Assembly (NCBI GenBank): GCA_963737425.1
Contig: CAVTSX010000003.1
Span: 496,001-560,000 of the forward strand
Direction of reading: 5' to 3'
From: DASXRA01 sp963737425
GTDB lineage: Bacteria; Actinomycetota; Actinomycetes; Mycobacteriales; Jatrophihabitantaceae
DNA: 64,000 nucleotides
Shown one piece after another: positions 24,307-32,996 of this stretch. Every line of letters starts with the position of its first letter. The stretch's first letter is position 1. The notes beneath the pieces were generated by a model. That model saw only the letters and a program-made list of their open reading frames with translations. It had not been told where the DNA came from and did not search any database. A program made the position numbers and the translations under genes.

Positions 24307-25584
24307 CTATCGCGTCGGCGTGTGCCACGGCCGCGTCGTGCCGCGCCCGGCTACCGGTGCGACCGCCGAGCCGAGTTCGGCCGTGGGCTGGGTGCGGGCG
24401 ACCCACGCGCCGTACCGCCTCGCTCCCACGTCGGCGGTGATCCCGTGCAGCACGACGCTCAGCAAGACGGTGAGCGCGATCGCCCCGGTGATGCGGGCGA
24501 CGTCGCCGTTGTCGGGATACTCCTCCAACGCGATCAGCGCGAAGACGACCGACGCCAACCCGCGAGGGCCGAACCAGCCGACGAACCAGCGGGTGGGCTG
24601 GGCGAACCTCGTCCCGAGCAGAACGAGCGCGACCGGAACCATGCGCAGGGCAGTCAGCGACAGCAGCGCGAACACCGCACCCGACCAGGTGGCGATCTTG
24701 TCGAGGTGCGCCAACAGGATGACCCCGAACAGCCACCACACGGCGTATTCGAGCAAGGTGCCGAGCCGCGCTGTGATCTGAAGCGAGTCGCCACTTTCCG
24801 GTGCACCCGAACGGCGCTCGAGAGACGGCGCGAAGGCCACTCCCGCGACGAACGCGGCCACGAATCCGTTGCCGCCAAAGGCGACGGCTCCGTAGTAGCA
24901 CAGCAGCGGAACCGCGACCGCACCGATCGGGAGCAGGCCCCGTTCGACGAATCCGGCGCCGCTCGCCCACGACAGCGCAAGCCCCGCGATCACGCCGACG
25001 GCAATGCCGAAAGCGACTCCCAGGGCGAGCCCGCGCAACGCTGTGCCTACAGCCTCATCTCGCCCACCCGTGCTGGCCGCCGCCAGCGCGAACAGCACGA
25101 TCGGTGTGGCCAGCCCGTCGTTCAGGCCGCTCTCGACGTTGAGTATCCGGCGTACCCGTACGGGTACGACCGGATTGAGTACGGTCGCCGCGCCGAGCCC
25201 GGCATCGGTCGGCGCGAGCGCAGCGGCGAGGAGCAACGCCAGCCAGGCGCTCGACCCCGCGAACAGGATCCGGCCCATCAGGAAGCCCGCGGCGATGGTC
25301 AGCGGCAGCGCAAGGAGAAGCAGCCGAGCACAGACCCCGACGTCGCCGCGCAACTGGTGTGGCCGAACCTGGGCCGCGTCGTGAAAGAGCAGCAGCGCCA
25401 AGGTCACCTCGGCGAGTCCGCGAACCAGGGCGGGGTCAGGCCGGTGCGCAAGCATGCCACCGAGGACGACGCCGACGACGATGAACACGATCGGCGCGGT
25501 GATATGAATGCGATCCAGGACCTGCGAAAACGTCACGTACAACAACACCGCGGCCGCGAAGACAGCGATCGCAATGACGGACAC
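24307..25584 (-). CDS. Na+/H+ antiporter, CPA1-like
   Basis: A 425-residue membrane protein with about twelve hydrophobic segments in the cation/proton antiporter fold. Landmarks are LLFHDAAQ in the fourth segment, the ion-site helix AAALAPTDAGLGAA, the NVESGLNDGLATP loop, and WFGPRGLASVVFALI near the end. The TD-x-x and ESGLND motifs are those of CPA1 proteins. It would exchange sodium or potassium for protons across the membrane. The start is GTG at 25584. It is divergent from the lipoprotein hydrolase gene, and the shared 116-base region contains short inverted repeats. Confidence 0.85.
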   Translation of the reverse strand: MSVIAIAVFAAAVLLYVTFSQVLDRIHITAPIVFIVVGVVLGGMLAHRPDPALVRGLAEVTLALLLFHDAAQVRPHQLRGDVGVCARLLLLALPLTIAAGFLMGRILFAGSSAWLALLLAAALAPTDAGLGAATVLNPVVPVRVRRILNVESGLNDGLATPIVLFALAAASTGGRDEAVGTALRGLALGVAFGIAVGVIAGLALSWASGAGFVERGLLPIGAVAVPLLCYYGAVAFGGNGFVAAFVAGVAFAPSLERRSGAPESGDSLQITARLGTLLEYAVWWLFGVILLAHLDKIATWSGAVFALLSLTALRMVPVALVLLGTRFAQPTRWFVGWFGPRGLASVVFALIALEEYPDNGDVARITGAIALTVLLSVVLHGITADVGARRYGAWVARTQPTAELGSAVAPVAGRGTTRPWHTPTR

Positions 25585-25651
25585 GCCTCATAGTCACGCG
25601 CGCAAGCGACGCCGCGCCTCACTCCTGACGGATGGCCGAAACCTGGCGGCG

Positions 25652-25684
25652 GCCAATAGTGCTATTCGACTTAGCTCTATTGGC
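25652..25684. promoter_or_regulatory. Nested inverted repeats in the antiporter/hydrolase divergent region
   Basis: GCCAATAG (25652-25659) and CTATTGGC (25677-25684) are perfect 8-bp arms. The left arm also takes part in AATAG-TG-CTATT (25655-25666). Three copies of a CTATT half-site in an AT-rich stretch, 17 bases before the hydrolase ATG, look like a regulator site overlapping a promoter. Confidence 0.4.
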
Positions 25685-25700
25685 ATGTACGGTCGACGGC

Positions 25701-26933
25701 ATGACCAACGCCAAAGTCGTGTCCCGTGCCGCCGCCGTTGCCGTAGGAACGCTGGCGGTCGCCGTGCTTGCCGCTTGCACCAGCCGGCATCAGACCGCGC
25801 GCAATCCCAGTCCACCCGCCCGCGACGGGGTCGACGCACCGGTGACCTTCAGCGCAGACGGCGTGGAGGTGTTCGGCAGCCTGCGCATGCCCGCAACGAC
25901 CGGTCGGCATCCGGCGGCGTTGCTCATCGCGGGCAGCGGCGCTGTCGACCGCAACGGCGACGTTTCGTCGCTTCCCGGCACGATTGGCACGCTCTCGCAC
26001 CTTGCCGACGTGCTTGCGACGCACGGGGTGGCAAGCCTGCGATACGACAAGCTCGGCACCGGTGCCACGGGTCCTGGCCGCTTCGCCGGTCACGAGACGA
26101 CGGTGGGTTTCCAGGATTATGTGGACGAGGCCGAGGCGGGCCTTCGTGCGTTGTCGGCGCAGCCAGGCATCGATCCATCCGACCTGTTGCTGATCGGCCA
26201 CAGCGAGGGCGGCTTGATCGCAATTACCGTTGCGTCGCAGCACGATCATCGGCTGCCGCCGGTTCGCGGCGTCGCGATGCTCGAGTCACCCGGACAGCGC
26301 TATCTCGACGTGTTGCGCGAGCAGGGCCACGACGCATTCGCCGCCGGGCGCTCCGGCGCACTCACAGCGTTGCAGCTGAACCGGCTTGATACGGCGCTCG
26401 ACGATGCAGTCACCGAGTTGCGCGCGACGGGCGCGCTGCCGGCCGACCTGCCACCGGCGATACAGGCAATGGGCCTCGTGGCGAAGAACGCCCACTTCCT
26501 TTACCAAACCGACCGCGAAGATCCCGTCGCCCTTGCGACCGAACTCCCCCGCGGTCTCCCGGTCCTGAACAGCTGCTCACGCAAGGACGTCAACGTCACC
26601 TGCGCCGAACAGGCGCGCATGCTCACTCACTTTGCGCAGCACACCCGCCTTCAATCCGTTGTGCTTTCCACCGCCGACCACGTGCTCAAAGACGTCGGTG
26701 CTGTCCAGTCCACCGGGCACGAATACGGCAACCCGCTGCCCTTCGACCAGCAACTCGCCAGCGCCTCACCGACTGGATCGACGCGCAGCGAAGCGGCAAA
26801 TAAGCGCTGCGCTGTCGGCGCTGATACCCGCCCGTGCCCTGCGCTGGCGTATGGCGGACCGGGAGGGCTCACGAGCGCGCGCTGGCCTGCCCGATCGGAC
26901 AGGCCCGCGCGCCCTGGTCCGATGTGTCAGTAG
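25701..26933 (+). CDS. Exported lipoprotein alpha/beta hydrolase, 3' end frameshifted
   Basis: The open frame encodes 410 residues. A lipoprotein signal ends in LAVAVLAAC with a Cys near residue 26. The hydrolase core has the nucleophile elbow GHSEGG (S168), GSGAVDRNGD near the oxyanion position, and the late DHVLKDV segment holding the probable catalytic His. After LPFDQQLA the frame runs into a Pro/Arg/Ser-rich tail. One base over, the sequence reads QRLTDWIDAQRSGK then TAA at 26801-26803, the usual end of such hydrolases. So one C appears lost near 26757, and residues after about 353 are probably not native. Sequencing error is an alternative. A decayed copy of its 3' half lies at 31666-31960. 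Confidence 0.75.
   Translation: MTNAKVVSRAAAVAVGTLAVAVLAACTSRHQTARNPSPPARDGVDAPVTFSADGVEVFGSLRMPATTGRHPAALLIAGSGAVDRNGDVSSLPGTIGTLSHLADVLATHGVASLRYDKLGTGATGPGRFAGHETTVGFQDYVDEAEAGLRALSAQPGIDPSDLLLIGHSEGGLIAITVASQHDHRLPPVRGVAMLESPGQRYLDVLREQGHDAFAAGRSGALTALQLNRLDTALDDAVTELRATGALPADLPPAIQAMGLVAKNAHFLYQTDREDPVALATELPRGLPVLNSCSRKDVNVTCAEQARMLTHFAQHTRLQSVVLSTADHVLKDVGAVQSTGHEYGNPLPFDQQLASASPTGSTRSEAANKRCAVGADTRPCPALAYGGPGGLTSARWPARSDRPARPGPMCQ
26875..26912. terminator. Strong terminator hairpin between converging genes
   Basis: GCGCGCG / CGCGCGC, GGCCTG / CAGGCC and the centre CCGATCGG build one long stem with only small bulges. It sits 15 bases past the stop of the minus-strand subtilase. It also lies inside the out-of-frame tail of the hydrolase, which supports 26803 as that gene's original end. 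Confidence 0.6.
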
Positions 26934-29900
26934 CTGAACTGTTGTAGCTGGCGGCCGCCCGGACCGTAGGTCCAGCCGGTGCGGGTTGCCGGATCGATCT
27001 GGATGCTGTGACGAGTCGTGAACGAATCATCGAAGATCGAAGGACTCACCGTGCCCCACAGGTTGAACGTCGACATCTTCTTGAGCACCTTGCCGGTGTT
27101 GAGATCGACGACGGAGATGGAACTCATCGGGTTGTTGTTCATCGGGCATCTGAACGTCCAACAGCGGTCGTTGCCTTGCAGGGAGCCGACAAGTGCGACG
27201 TGATGGACGGGATCGATCACCGGGAAGAGCAGGGAAGGTGTGGCGGTGACGTCGATCGGCTGGCCGGGCTGCGCGCTCGCTTCGTCGACGGGAAGCAGGT
27301 TTCCGTCGGGCGCAACCATCGCGATAGACGCCAGGCCCCCGGTGCTGAGATAGCTGCTCGTACCGTCCTGGCCGGCCGCGATACCGGACACGCACGGATC
27401 GGTCTCGCCGGCCGATCCGGCCGATCGACTGTCGAGGTTGACTGTTACGAGCTTTCCAGGATCGTCACGCCTGCAGTCGCCGCCGTCGACACTTCCGGAC
27501 GCGAGCACGGCGTCGCCGGTTGCCCGATCGATATCCATCATGTGATACGAGGTGGGCGCGTCCGCCTGGTCGAGGGCGATCGGCGCCTGCATCGTGTTGG
27601 TGGTCAGGTCGAACGGGATCAGGCTGTGCGTGTTGTCGGGGTAGTTCCACGCGATGATCGCGCCGCGGTGCCGTGTCGGATCGACCTGCCCGGTCCACAG
27701 GTCGAGTTGCGAGCCCTCGACGGACACGTCTGAGGTCTTGGTGTTGGTGTTCAGGTCGTAGGTCTGCACCGACTGATCGGTCGACAACCCATTACCGTCG
27801 ATCAGGCCTCGCCGCCCGACCAGGGTCACGTCGTGGGCGGCGTCGGTGCCGTAGGTCTCGTAGAGGGTGCCTCCCTGCGGGTCGCTGGCCAGGACCGAGC
27901 CGTACTTGCCGGTGGCCGGGTTGTAGCGCAGCAGTGCGGAGTCGGCCACCAAGCCGGTGCCTGGCGTCCACGTGTGGGTCGACACGACAGTCGCGTCGGG
28001 GCCGGCCACGGAGAAGTCTTCGATGGTGGATTGGCCGGGTAGTAGGCCGTCGTTGAGGACCATGAACGAGGTCGGTGAGGCCTGTCCGACCGGGCGGCCT
28101 TGTGGATCGACGGGCACGATGCGTACCGAGTAGTCCAGTGAGGTGGACAGGCCGAGTTTGACGGCGTCGAGGGTGGCGGTACCGCGTGCGGCGGGTAGTT
28201 GGTGGTAGATGGTGGATCCGGTGTCGATGCCGTTGTTGTCGCGCACGGTTCCGTTGGGGTTGTTGAACGTGGACAGCGTGTTGTAGAGGGTTGGTGCGGG
28301 GGCGGAGATTTCCAGGACCGCTTTGGCCGCGCCGGGGGTGTGGCGCACGTCGTAGCCGACGGTGAAGGTCGGCGCGGATCGCAGCAGGTCGACCTGGTGC
28401 GCCTCGGGTGACGCCGTACCGGCGCCGAACAGCGGCGCGTCCGGGCGGGTAGCCGCAGCACCGTCATCGAGCCGCACCGGGGTGAACTGTCCATAGAGAG
28501 CGCCGTTTGGAATGGTGGTGTCTTGCAGGATGCCGACGCCGTAGATTCCCTCGCCGGAGCCGAAGGCGCTGGCCGGTAATTCGATGGTGCCTGACGTTGC
28601 GGTCAGGTCGACCTTGTAGCCGGGATGGAAGCAGGGCGCGGCTGCCGGGCTCCAGTGCCCGGCGGTGGAGACGGCCAGCTGGGGGTGATCGAGGTTCGTG
28701 ACGCCGGTCAGGTCGTAGTGCACCGCCACGGGGTGGCCGGGGTGGATCACCGGGGCGAGGACGGGGGCGAGCGCTTCGCCGTGGGCGCCGTCGGTGGGGC
28801 CGACGACCAGGCGCAGGTCGCGGCTGGCGAGCACCTGGTGCCCGCGCAGGATCTGGAAGCTGGCCGAGATCGCCCGGTCATCAGTGGACACGATCGGCTG
28901 CCCGGCCGCGGTGAGCAGCTGACTCGGCGTGATCCGCACCGACGGGGTGGCCGCGTCGAAGTTGCTCGAGCCGACCGTGAGCCGGTAGGTGCTGCCCGGC
29001 CCGGGCAGCGCCCCGGACAGGTCGGCGGCGAAGGTGATCGGGCCGAACAGGTCCTGGCCGTTGTCGCCGCTCAGCGAGATCGCCGACGGGTCGGTGGCCT
29101 CGACGAACGAGCCGCCCAGAGCGCCGAGCTCTTGACGGTGCGCGACCGAGACCCGCTCGATCGTCGGCGCCCCGAGTTCGGGTTTGCCGTCAGAGAGCAC
29201 CGCGTCGATCGCGCGGCTCACATCGATCTGCGGGCCGACGTGCAGCGGCTGATCGATCTGCGGCGGGGTCGACACCGCCCGCCCGGTCCGCTCGAGCAGA
29301 TCACGCACCTGCACCGGATCCAGATGCGTACCGTGCAGCCGCGCAGCCTGCAACACCACCGCGGCGGCCGCGGCCGTCATCGGCGCCGAGGCCGACGTGC
29401 CGCCCTCCAGCACCGGGACAACCGTCTGCGCCAGCCCGTGCGGGCCGACGAACGGATGGATGAACGAGGCGATCGCGTCACTGGGCGCGGACACGTTCAC
29501 CCGGGTGCCGAACCCGGAGGAGAAGTTCGTCGCGCCGCTGATCCGGGTCGCGGCGAACGTACCCGTCTGCGCCAACGGCCCACCAGCCTGCGGCGGCACC
29601 GCGACCGTGTCATCGGTGCTCGTGCCGCCCACCGTGATCGCGCCGCTGTCCACGACCCGGCTCGGCGTCGTGGAGTAGTAGTCATCATCGACCGAGGTCG
29701 GCACCTCACCACGGCGAACCACATCGGTGGGCGTGCTGCCACCGTCCGGGCCGACCGCGGCCGGGGTGACCAGCCGCGTGCCGTCATTGGAGGCCACCGT
29801 CATCACGATGCCGTAGCGCTGCACCACCGCGGCGATCACCGCCTGCTGCACCGGGTCATCTTCCAGATAACGACCCGCGAAACCCACCGAATCCGACCCG

Positions 29901-31255
29901 AAACCCAAGCTGGCGTTGATCACATCCGGGCGCGGGGTCTGCGCCGCCGCGGCCAGAATCGCCCCAGCGATCTGCGAACTCATCGGCTGCGTCGGCACCA
30001 CCAGCCGATACGCCGCCCCCGGCGCGATACCCAACAGATCCGTCGCGTCCGAACCGGTCCCCTCCGGCCGCTGCCGATCATGCGGAAGCGGCGCCATCAC
30101 CCCGAAATCGAGCATGATCTCAGCCAGATACGGATCCTGATGCTCAGTCGTACCCAACGGATCCAACCCACCCCCCGGCGTCGAGGTATACGTCGGGATC
30201 AGCGGCATCGACGGCAGATCCAGATAACGCTGACCGTCCTGCACCACCGTCGTCGGCCCCACATTCAACGCGTACTGGTCATCGCCGACCGCCGACATGC
30301 TCCGGTCGATCAGATCACCCACCGACACATTCGTGATCGTCTCCCCCTGCCCCGGCAACTGACCGAAACTGGACTGCATCCGCGTATACGCCCCGACCGC
30401 GTTCACCCCATTCGCATTCAGGAAACTCTGCAACGACGACTGCAACCCGTAATTCGAGGGCACCTCACCCTTACCGCCCGGCGCAGCCGCGCCCGCGCCC
30501 GCGCTCGGATGGCTCAACCCCGGCAGCGCCGGCATCGGCACCGCCGGCGCGTCCATCGCATCCACATACCGATCAGGCTCCGCGAACGCCACACCCGGCT
30601 CAGCCCGCAACCGCGCCGCCGCCGCGACCGGATCCTGCCCACGCGTCTGCACCACCTGCACCCGCGACAGATCAACCGCCCCCGCACCAAGACGCGCCCG
30701 CGCCGCCCGGGCCAGCGCACCAACCTGCCCCGCCGGCAGCGCCCCGAACAACGGCGACACCGACACCGCATGCACCCCGGCCAACGCCCGGTTCAACACC
30801 GGATCCGACGTCCGCGGAGCCCGCGCCGCCGCCTGCCCCGGCCCCACCGGCGCACCGGTCACCGTCGCCGAACGCAACGCCACAATCACCCGATCCGGCG
30901 CCACCGCACCCCGCTGCGTATCAGCCAACTCCCTGGCCACCTGCCCATGAGAAGGACCCAACGGCCCCTCAGCACTACCACCCTGCACCGGCCACGTCAT
31001 AAACGGCCGCTTCTGCCCATGCACGTCAGTCACCTCAGCCAACCCCGACGCACCAACAACCACCGAACTACCATCAGCCAGCCGAAACGACCCCGCAGGC
31101 GCAGACGCAGGCGCCGCAGCAGACGCACCCAACGGCACCGGCCGCGCCGACCCACCCGGCGACGCCGCCGCCGACGCACCCCCAGCAACACAGCCCACCA
31201 CCGCCGCAACCAACGTCAATCGCCACTTCAATGACCGATTCCGCGCGACGCGCAT
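26927..31255 (-). CDS. Very large divergent secreted S8-type peptidase (1442 aa)
   Basis: A 1442-residue exported protein with a signal peptide and an Ala-rich N-terminal region. The S8-like domain spans about 255-700. The Ser motif is clear (GGTSASAP, S621). The Asp motif is VSVGDLID (D314) instead of the usual D-T/S-G, and the His motif is EHQDPYLAE (H372) instead of HGTHVAG. The oxyanion Asn is probably in VINASLGFG. About 750 residues follow, rich in beta strands, including a C-terminal part with propeller-like repeats that would bind a partner or surface. The ATG has GAAGGGA ahead. Activity is likely but the altered Asp and His motifs leave doubt. Direct copies of hydrolase sequence flank the gene. 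Confidence 0.8.
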   Translation of the reverse strand: MRVARNRSLKWRLTLVAAVVGCVAGGASAAASPGGSARPVPLGASAAAPASAPAGSFRLADGSSVVVGASGLAEVTDVHGQKRPFMTWPVQGGSAEGPLGPSHGQVARELADTQRGAVAPDRVIVALRSATVTGAPVGPGQAAARAPRTSDPVLNRALAGVHAVSVSPLFGALPAGQVGALARAARARLGAGAVDLSRVQVVQTRGQDPVAAAARLRAEPGVAFAEPDRYVDAMDAPAVPMPALPGLSHPSAGAGAAAPGGKGEVPSNYGLQSSLQSFLNANGVNAVGAYTRMQSSFGQLPGQGETITNVSVGDLIDRSMSAVGDDQYALNVGPTTVVQDGQRYLDLPSMPLIPTYTSTPGGGLDPLGTTEHQDPYLAEIMLDFGVMAPLPHDRQRPEGTGSDATDLLGIAPGAAYRLVVPTQPMSSQIAGAILAAAAQTPRPDVINASLGFGSDSVGFAGRYLEDDPVQQAVIAAVVQRYGIVMTVASNDGTRLVTPAAVGPDGGSTPTDVVRRGEVPTSVDDDYYSTTPSRVVDSGAITVGGTSTDDTVAVPPQAGGPLAQTGTFAATRISGATNFSSGFGTRVNVSAPSDAIASFIHPFVGPHGLAQTVVPVLEGGTSASAPMTAAAAAVVLQAARLHGTHLDPVQVRDLLERTGRAVSTPPQIDQPLHVGPQIDVSRAIDAVLSDGKPELGAPTIERVSVAHRQELGALGGSFVEATDPSAISLSGDNGQDLFGPITFAADLSGALPGPGSTYRLTVGSSNFDAATPSVRITPSQLLTAAGQPIVSTDDRAISASFQILRGHQVLASRDLRLVVGPTDGAHGEALAPVLAPVIHPGHPVAVHYDLTGVTNLDHPQLAVSTAGHWSPAAAPCFHPGYKVDLTATSGTIELPASAFGSGEGIYGVGILQDTTIPNGALYGQFTPVRLDDGAAATRPDAPLFGAGTASPEAHQVDLLRSAPTFTVGYDVRHTPGAAKAVLEISAPAPTLYNTLSTFNNPNGTVRDNNGIDTGSTIYHQLPAARGTATLDAVKLGLSTSLDYSVRIVPVDPQGRPVGQASPTSFMVLNDGLLPGQSTIEDFSVAGPDATVVSTHTWTPGTGLVADSALLRYNPATGKYGSVLASDPQGGTLYETYGTDAAHDVTLVGRRGLIDGNGLSTDQSVQTYDLNTNTKTSDVSVEGSQLDLWTGQVDPTRHRGAIIAWNYPDNTHSLIPFDLTTNTMQAPIALDQADAPTSYHMMDIDRATGDAVLASGSVDGGDCRRDDPGKLVTVNLDSRSAGSAGETDPCVSGIAAGQDGTSSYLSTGGLASIAMVAPDGNLLPVDEASAQPGQPIDVTATPSLLFPVIDPVHHVALVGSLQGNDRCWTFRCPMNNNPMSSISVVDLNTGKVLKKMSTFNLWGTVSPSIFDDSFTTRHSIQIDPATRTGWTYGPGGRQLQQFSY

Positions 31256-31267
31256 GGACTATCCCTT

Positions 31268-31291
31268 CAGTTACCACTGATAGTGGTACTG
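31268..31291. promoter_or_regulatory. Candidate operator just upstream of the large subtilase
   Basis: CAGTTACCACT-GAT-AGTGGTACTG is a dyad whose arms match over ten bases if one extra T is allowed. The inner ACCACT/AGTGGT is perfect. It starts 13 bases before the subtilase ATG, next to the ribosome binding site, so a bound repressor would block expression. TetR-type operators have this shape, but no regulator gene is adjacent. Confidence 0.45.
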
Positions 31292-31355
31292 AAACGTAGT
31301 ACGAGCAGATGCGGGAAACAAGACTTTCGGTGTCTTGCATACGCCGCGCCCGTTT

Positions 31356-31383
31356 GGGACTGGTCCGTGACGGGGCCAGTCCC
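31356..31383. other. Stable 11-bp hairpin upstream of the large subtilase
   Basis: GGGACTGGTCC and GGGCCAGTCCC pair over eleven positions (one G-T) around GTGACG. No T-tract follows on either strand. It lies about 100 bases before the subtilase start, so it may be a leader structure or an insulator. Confidence 0.5.
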
Positions 31384-31516
31384 GGCCAGTCAGTCGGCGG
31401 CGGGTGGCCGCTTGCGGGCCTCGGCGCGCCGACCGCTCGTGTAGCTCGAACTCACCGATCGCAGGAACGCCATCATCAGCGCGGCAGTCGGAATCGCAAT
31501 GAGCACTCACGCGAGA

Positions 31517-31536
31517 GCGGTGCCGAGCGGTGCCGA
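31517..31536. repeat. 10-bp tandem repeat
   Basis: GCGGTGCCGA occurs twice back to back in non-coding sequence shortly before the decayed gene fragments begin. Nothing else was recognised between 31384 and 31550. Confidence 0.5.
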
Positions 31537-31550
31537 TCTTGGCGGGTTTG

Positions 31551-31664
31551 CTGAGCCCATCGCGGTGAGGTGGTGTCGATGCGCGGTCGGCGCAGCCGGG
31601 AGTAGTAGCCGACGAACCCCGACCACGGCGTGAACACCGCCCCGTCGAGCAGCGAACACGGGTC
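31551..31664 (-). pseudogene. Deletion remnant of the DAO-family oxidase gene
   Basis: 31551-31611 is almost identical to 61408-61470 (the C-terminal end of the oxidase gene, one base missing). 31609-31664 is almost identical to 62208-62262 (its middle). The 740 bases between those two parts are missing here, and the join lies at a shared CGA. Both parts keep the same orientation. The intact gene is at 61408-62706. This piece cannot encode a working protein. Confidence 0.8.
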
Positions 31665-31665
31665 C

Positions 31666-31960
31666 GGCGCGTTACCGGCCGACCTGCCACCCGCGATATA
31701 GGCAATGGGCCTCGTGGCGAAGAACGCCCACTTCCTTCATCAAGCCGACCGCGAAGATCCTGTCACGCTTACCGCCGAACTCCCCCGCGATCTCCCGGCC
31801 CTGAACAGCTGCTCACGCAAGGACGTCGACGTCACCTGTGCTGAACCGGCGCGCATGCTCACCCACCTTGCGCAGCACACCCGCCTTCAATCCGTTGTGC
31901 TCTCCACCGCCGACCACGTGCTCAAAGACGTCGGTCCAATCCACCGGCCACGAATCGGGA
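31666..31960 (+). pseudogene. Decayed copy of the lipoprotein hydrolase 3' half
   Basis: This stretch matches 26430-26729 in the same orientation, about nine bases in ten by eye. The translated block GLVAKNAHFLHQADREDPV corresponds to GLVAKNAHFLYQTDREDPV in the intact gene. A TAG interrupts the frame at the CAG codon just before it, and neither the 5' half nor the end of the gene is present. It abuts the oxidase remnant directly. From 31961 to 32135 nothing was recognised except the next gene's ribosome binding site. Confidence 0.8.
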
Positions 31961-32135
31961 GATGATGACGTAGGCACCTGTGTGGTCGGCTCCCACATGC
32001 CTTCGGCGCCGACGCGCAAGACAGATCGTCGGTTCCGGCCGGGTTTCTCCGACACTGTCTCCGTCTCCTGACGCCCGCTCGAGGCTAGCGTCTCTCTGCA
32101 GCAATACAGCCGAATCGCACGAGTGGAGAGCGCCG

Positions 32136-32984
32136 ATGACGGTCGTACGCGCCGCGATCACCCAGGTTGCCTGGACGGGTGACAAGGACACGATGATCAA
32201 GCGCCACGAGGAACTCGCCCGGGACGCCGCCGCAGCCGGCGTGCAGGTCATCGGCTTTCAGGAGCTCTTCTACGGTCCGTACTTCGGCATCGTCCAAGAT
32301 CAGAAGTATTACTCCTACGTCGAGTCAATTCCGGGCCCAACGACAGAGCACTTCCAGGCGCTGGCCCGGGAGCTCGGCATGGTGTTCGTGCTGCCGATCT
32401 ACGAGGTCGAGGGCGAAGGTGAGTACTACAACAGCGCGGCCGTCGTCGACGTCGACGGCTCCCTGCTCGGTAGGTACCGCAAGCATCACATCCCGCACCT
32501 GCCGCAGTTCTGGGAGAAGTTCTACTTCCGTCCCGGCAACGCCGGCTATCCGGTGTTCCGCACTGCGGTCGGCCGCATCGGTGTCTACATCTGCTATGAC
32601 CGCCACTTTCCCGAGGGGTGGCGCGAACTCGGGTTGAACAAGGCGCAGCTCGTGTTCAACCCGTCGGCGACGAAGCCCGGCTTGTCCAATCGGCTATGGG
32701 AACTCGAGCAGCCCGCCGCAGCCGCTGCGAACCAATACTTCATCGCGGCAAGCAACCGTATCGGCCGGGAGTACGAGGAATTCGGTGCCGAAGCGGTGCA
32801 GTTCTACGGATCGAGCTACTTCGTGGACCCTCGGGGCAACTTCGTCGGCGATGTCGCCTCGACCGACCAGGAGGAAGTCGTGATCCGCGACCTGGACTTC
32901 GACGAGATCACCGCGACCCGCAATGACTGGCAGTTCTACCGCGATCGGCGCCCCGACAGCTACCAGCGAACAGTCCGGCCCTGA
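32136..32984 (+). CDS. Nitrilase-superfamily amidohydrolase, beta-ureidopropionase/N-carbamoyl type
   Basis: A 282-residue carbon-nitrogen hydrolase. The catalytic triad is visible: E43 in GFQELFYG, K116 in YRKHHIP and C153 in ICYDRHFPE. The HHIPHLPQFWEKFYF stretch and the RIGREYEEF loop resemble beta-ureidopropionase and N-carbamoyl amino acid or putrescine amidases. These split an N-carbamoyl group to the free amine, ammonia and carbon dioxide. The ATG has GGAGAG ahead. It stands alone, between the decayed fragments and the converging ArsR-like gene. The omega-aminotransferase and mmsA genes at 58.5-61.4 kb could use the beta-amino acid product, an inference by pathway rather than by linkage. 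Confidence 0.8.
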   Translation: MTVVRAAITQVAWTGDKDTMIKRHEELARDAAAAGVQVIGFQELFYGPYFGIVQDQKYYSYVESIPGPTTEHFQALARELGMVFVLPIYEVEGEGEYYNSAAVVDVDGSLLGRYRKHHIPHLPQFWEKFYFRPGNAGYPVFRTAVGRIGVYICYDRHFPEGWRELGLNKAQLVFNPSATKPGLSNRLWELEQPAAAAANQYFIAASNRIGREYEEFGAEAVQFYGSSYFVDPRGNFVGDVASTDQEEVVIRDLDFDEITATRNDWQFYRDRRPDSYQRTVRP

Positions 32985-32996
32985 CGGCACCGCGGA

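Noticed and set aside
24250..25593. 447-codon open frame opposite the antiporter
   Set aside because: Asp/Arg/Gln-rich shadow; the minus strand encodes a recognisable membrane antiporter.
28625..31234. 869-codon open frame on the plus strand opposite the giant subtilase
   Set aside because: Arg/His-rich translation without any domain, caused by high-GC codon bias of the minus-strand gene.
31551..31960. Patch of gene fragments as the edge of a mobile element
   Set aside because: No transposase, terminal inverted repeats or target duplication is visible; homology to local genes explains it better.
31705..31965. Short open frame resembling the lipoprotein hydrolase
   Set aside because: It is part of a decayed copy: a TAG lies just upstream in the parental frame and both ends of the gene are missing.
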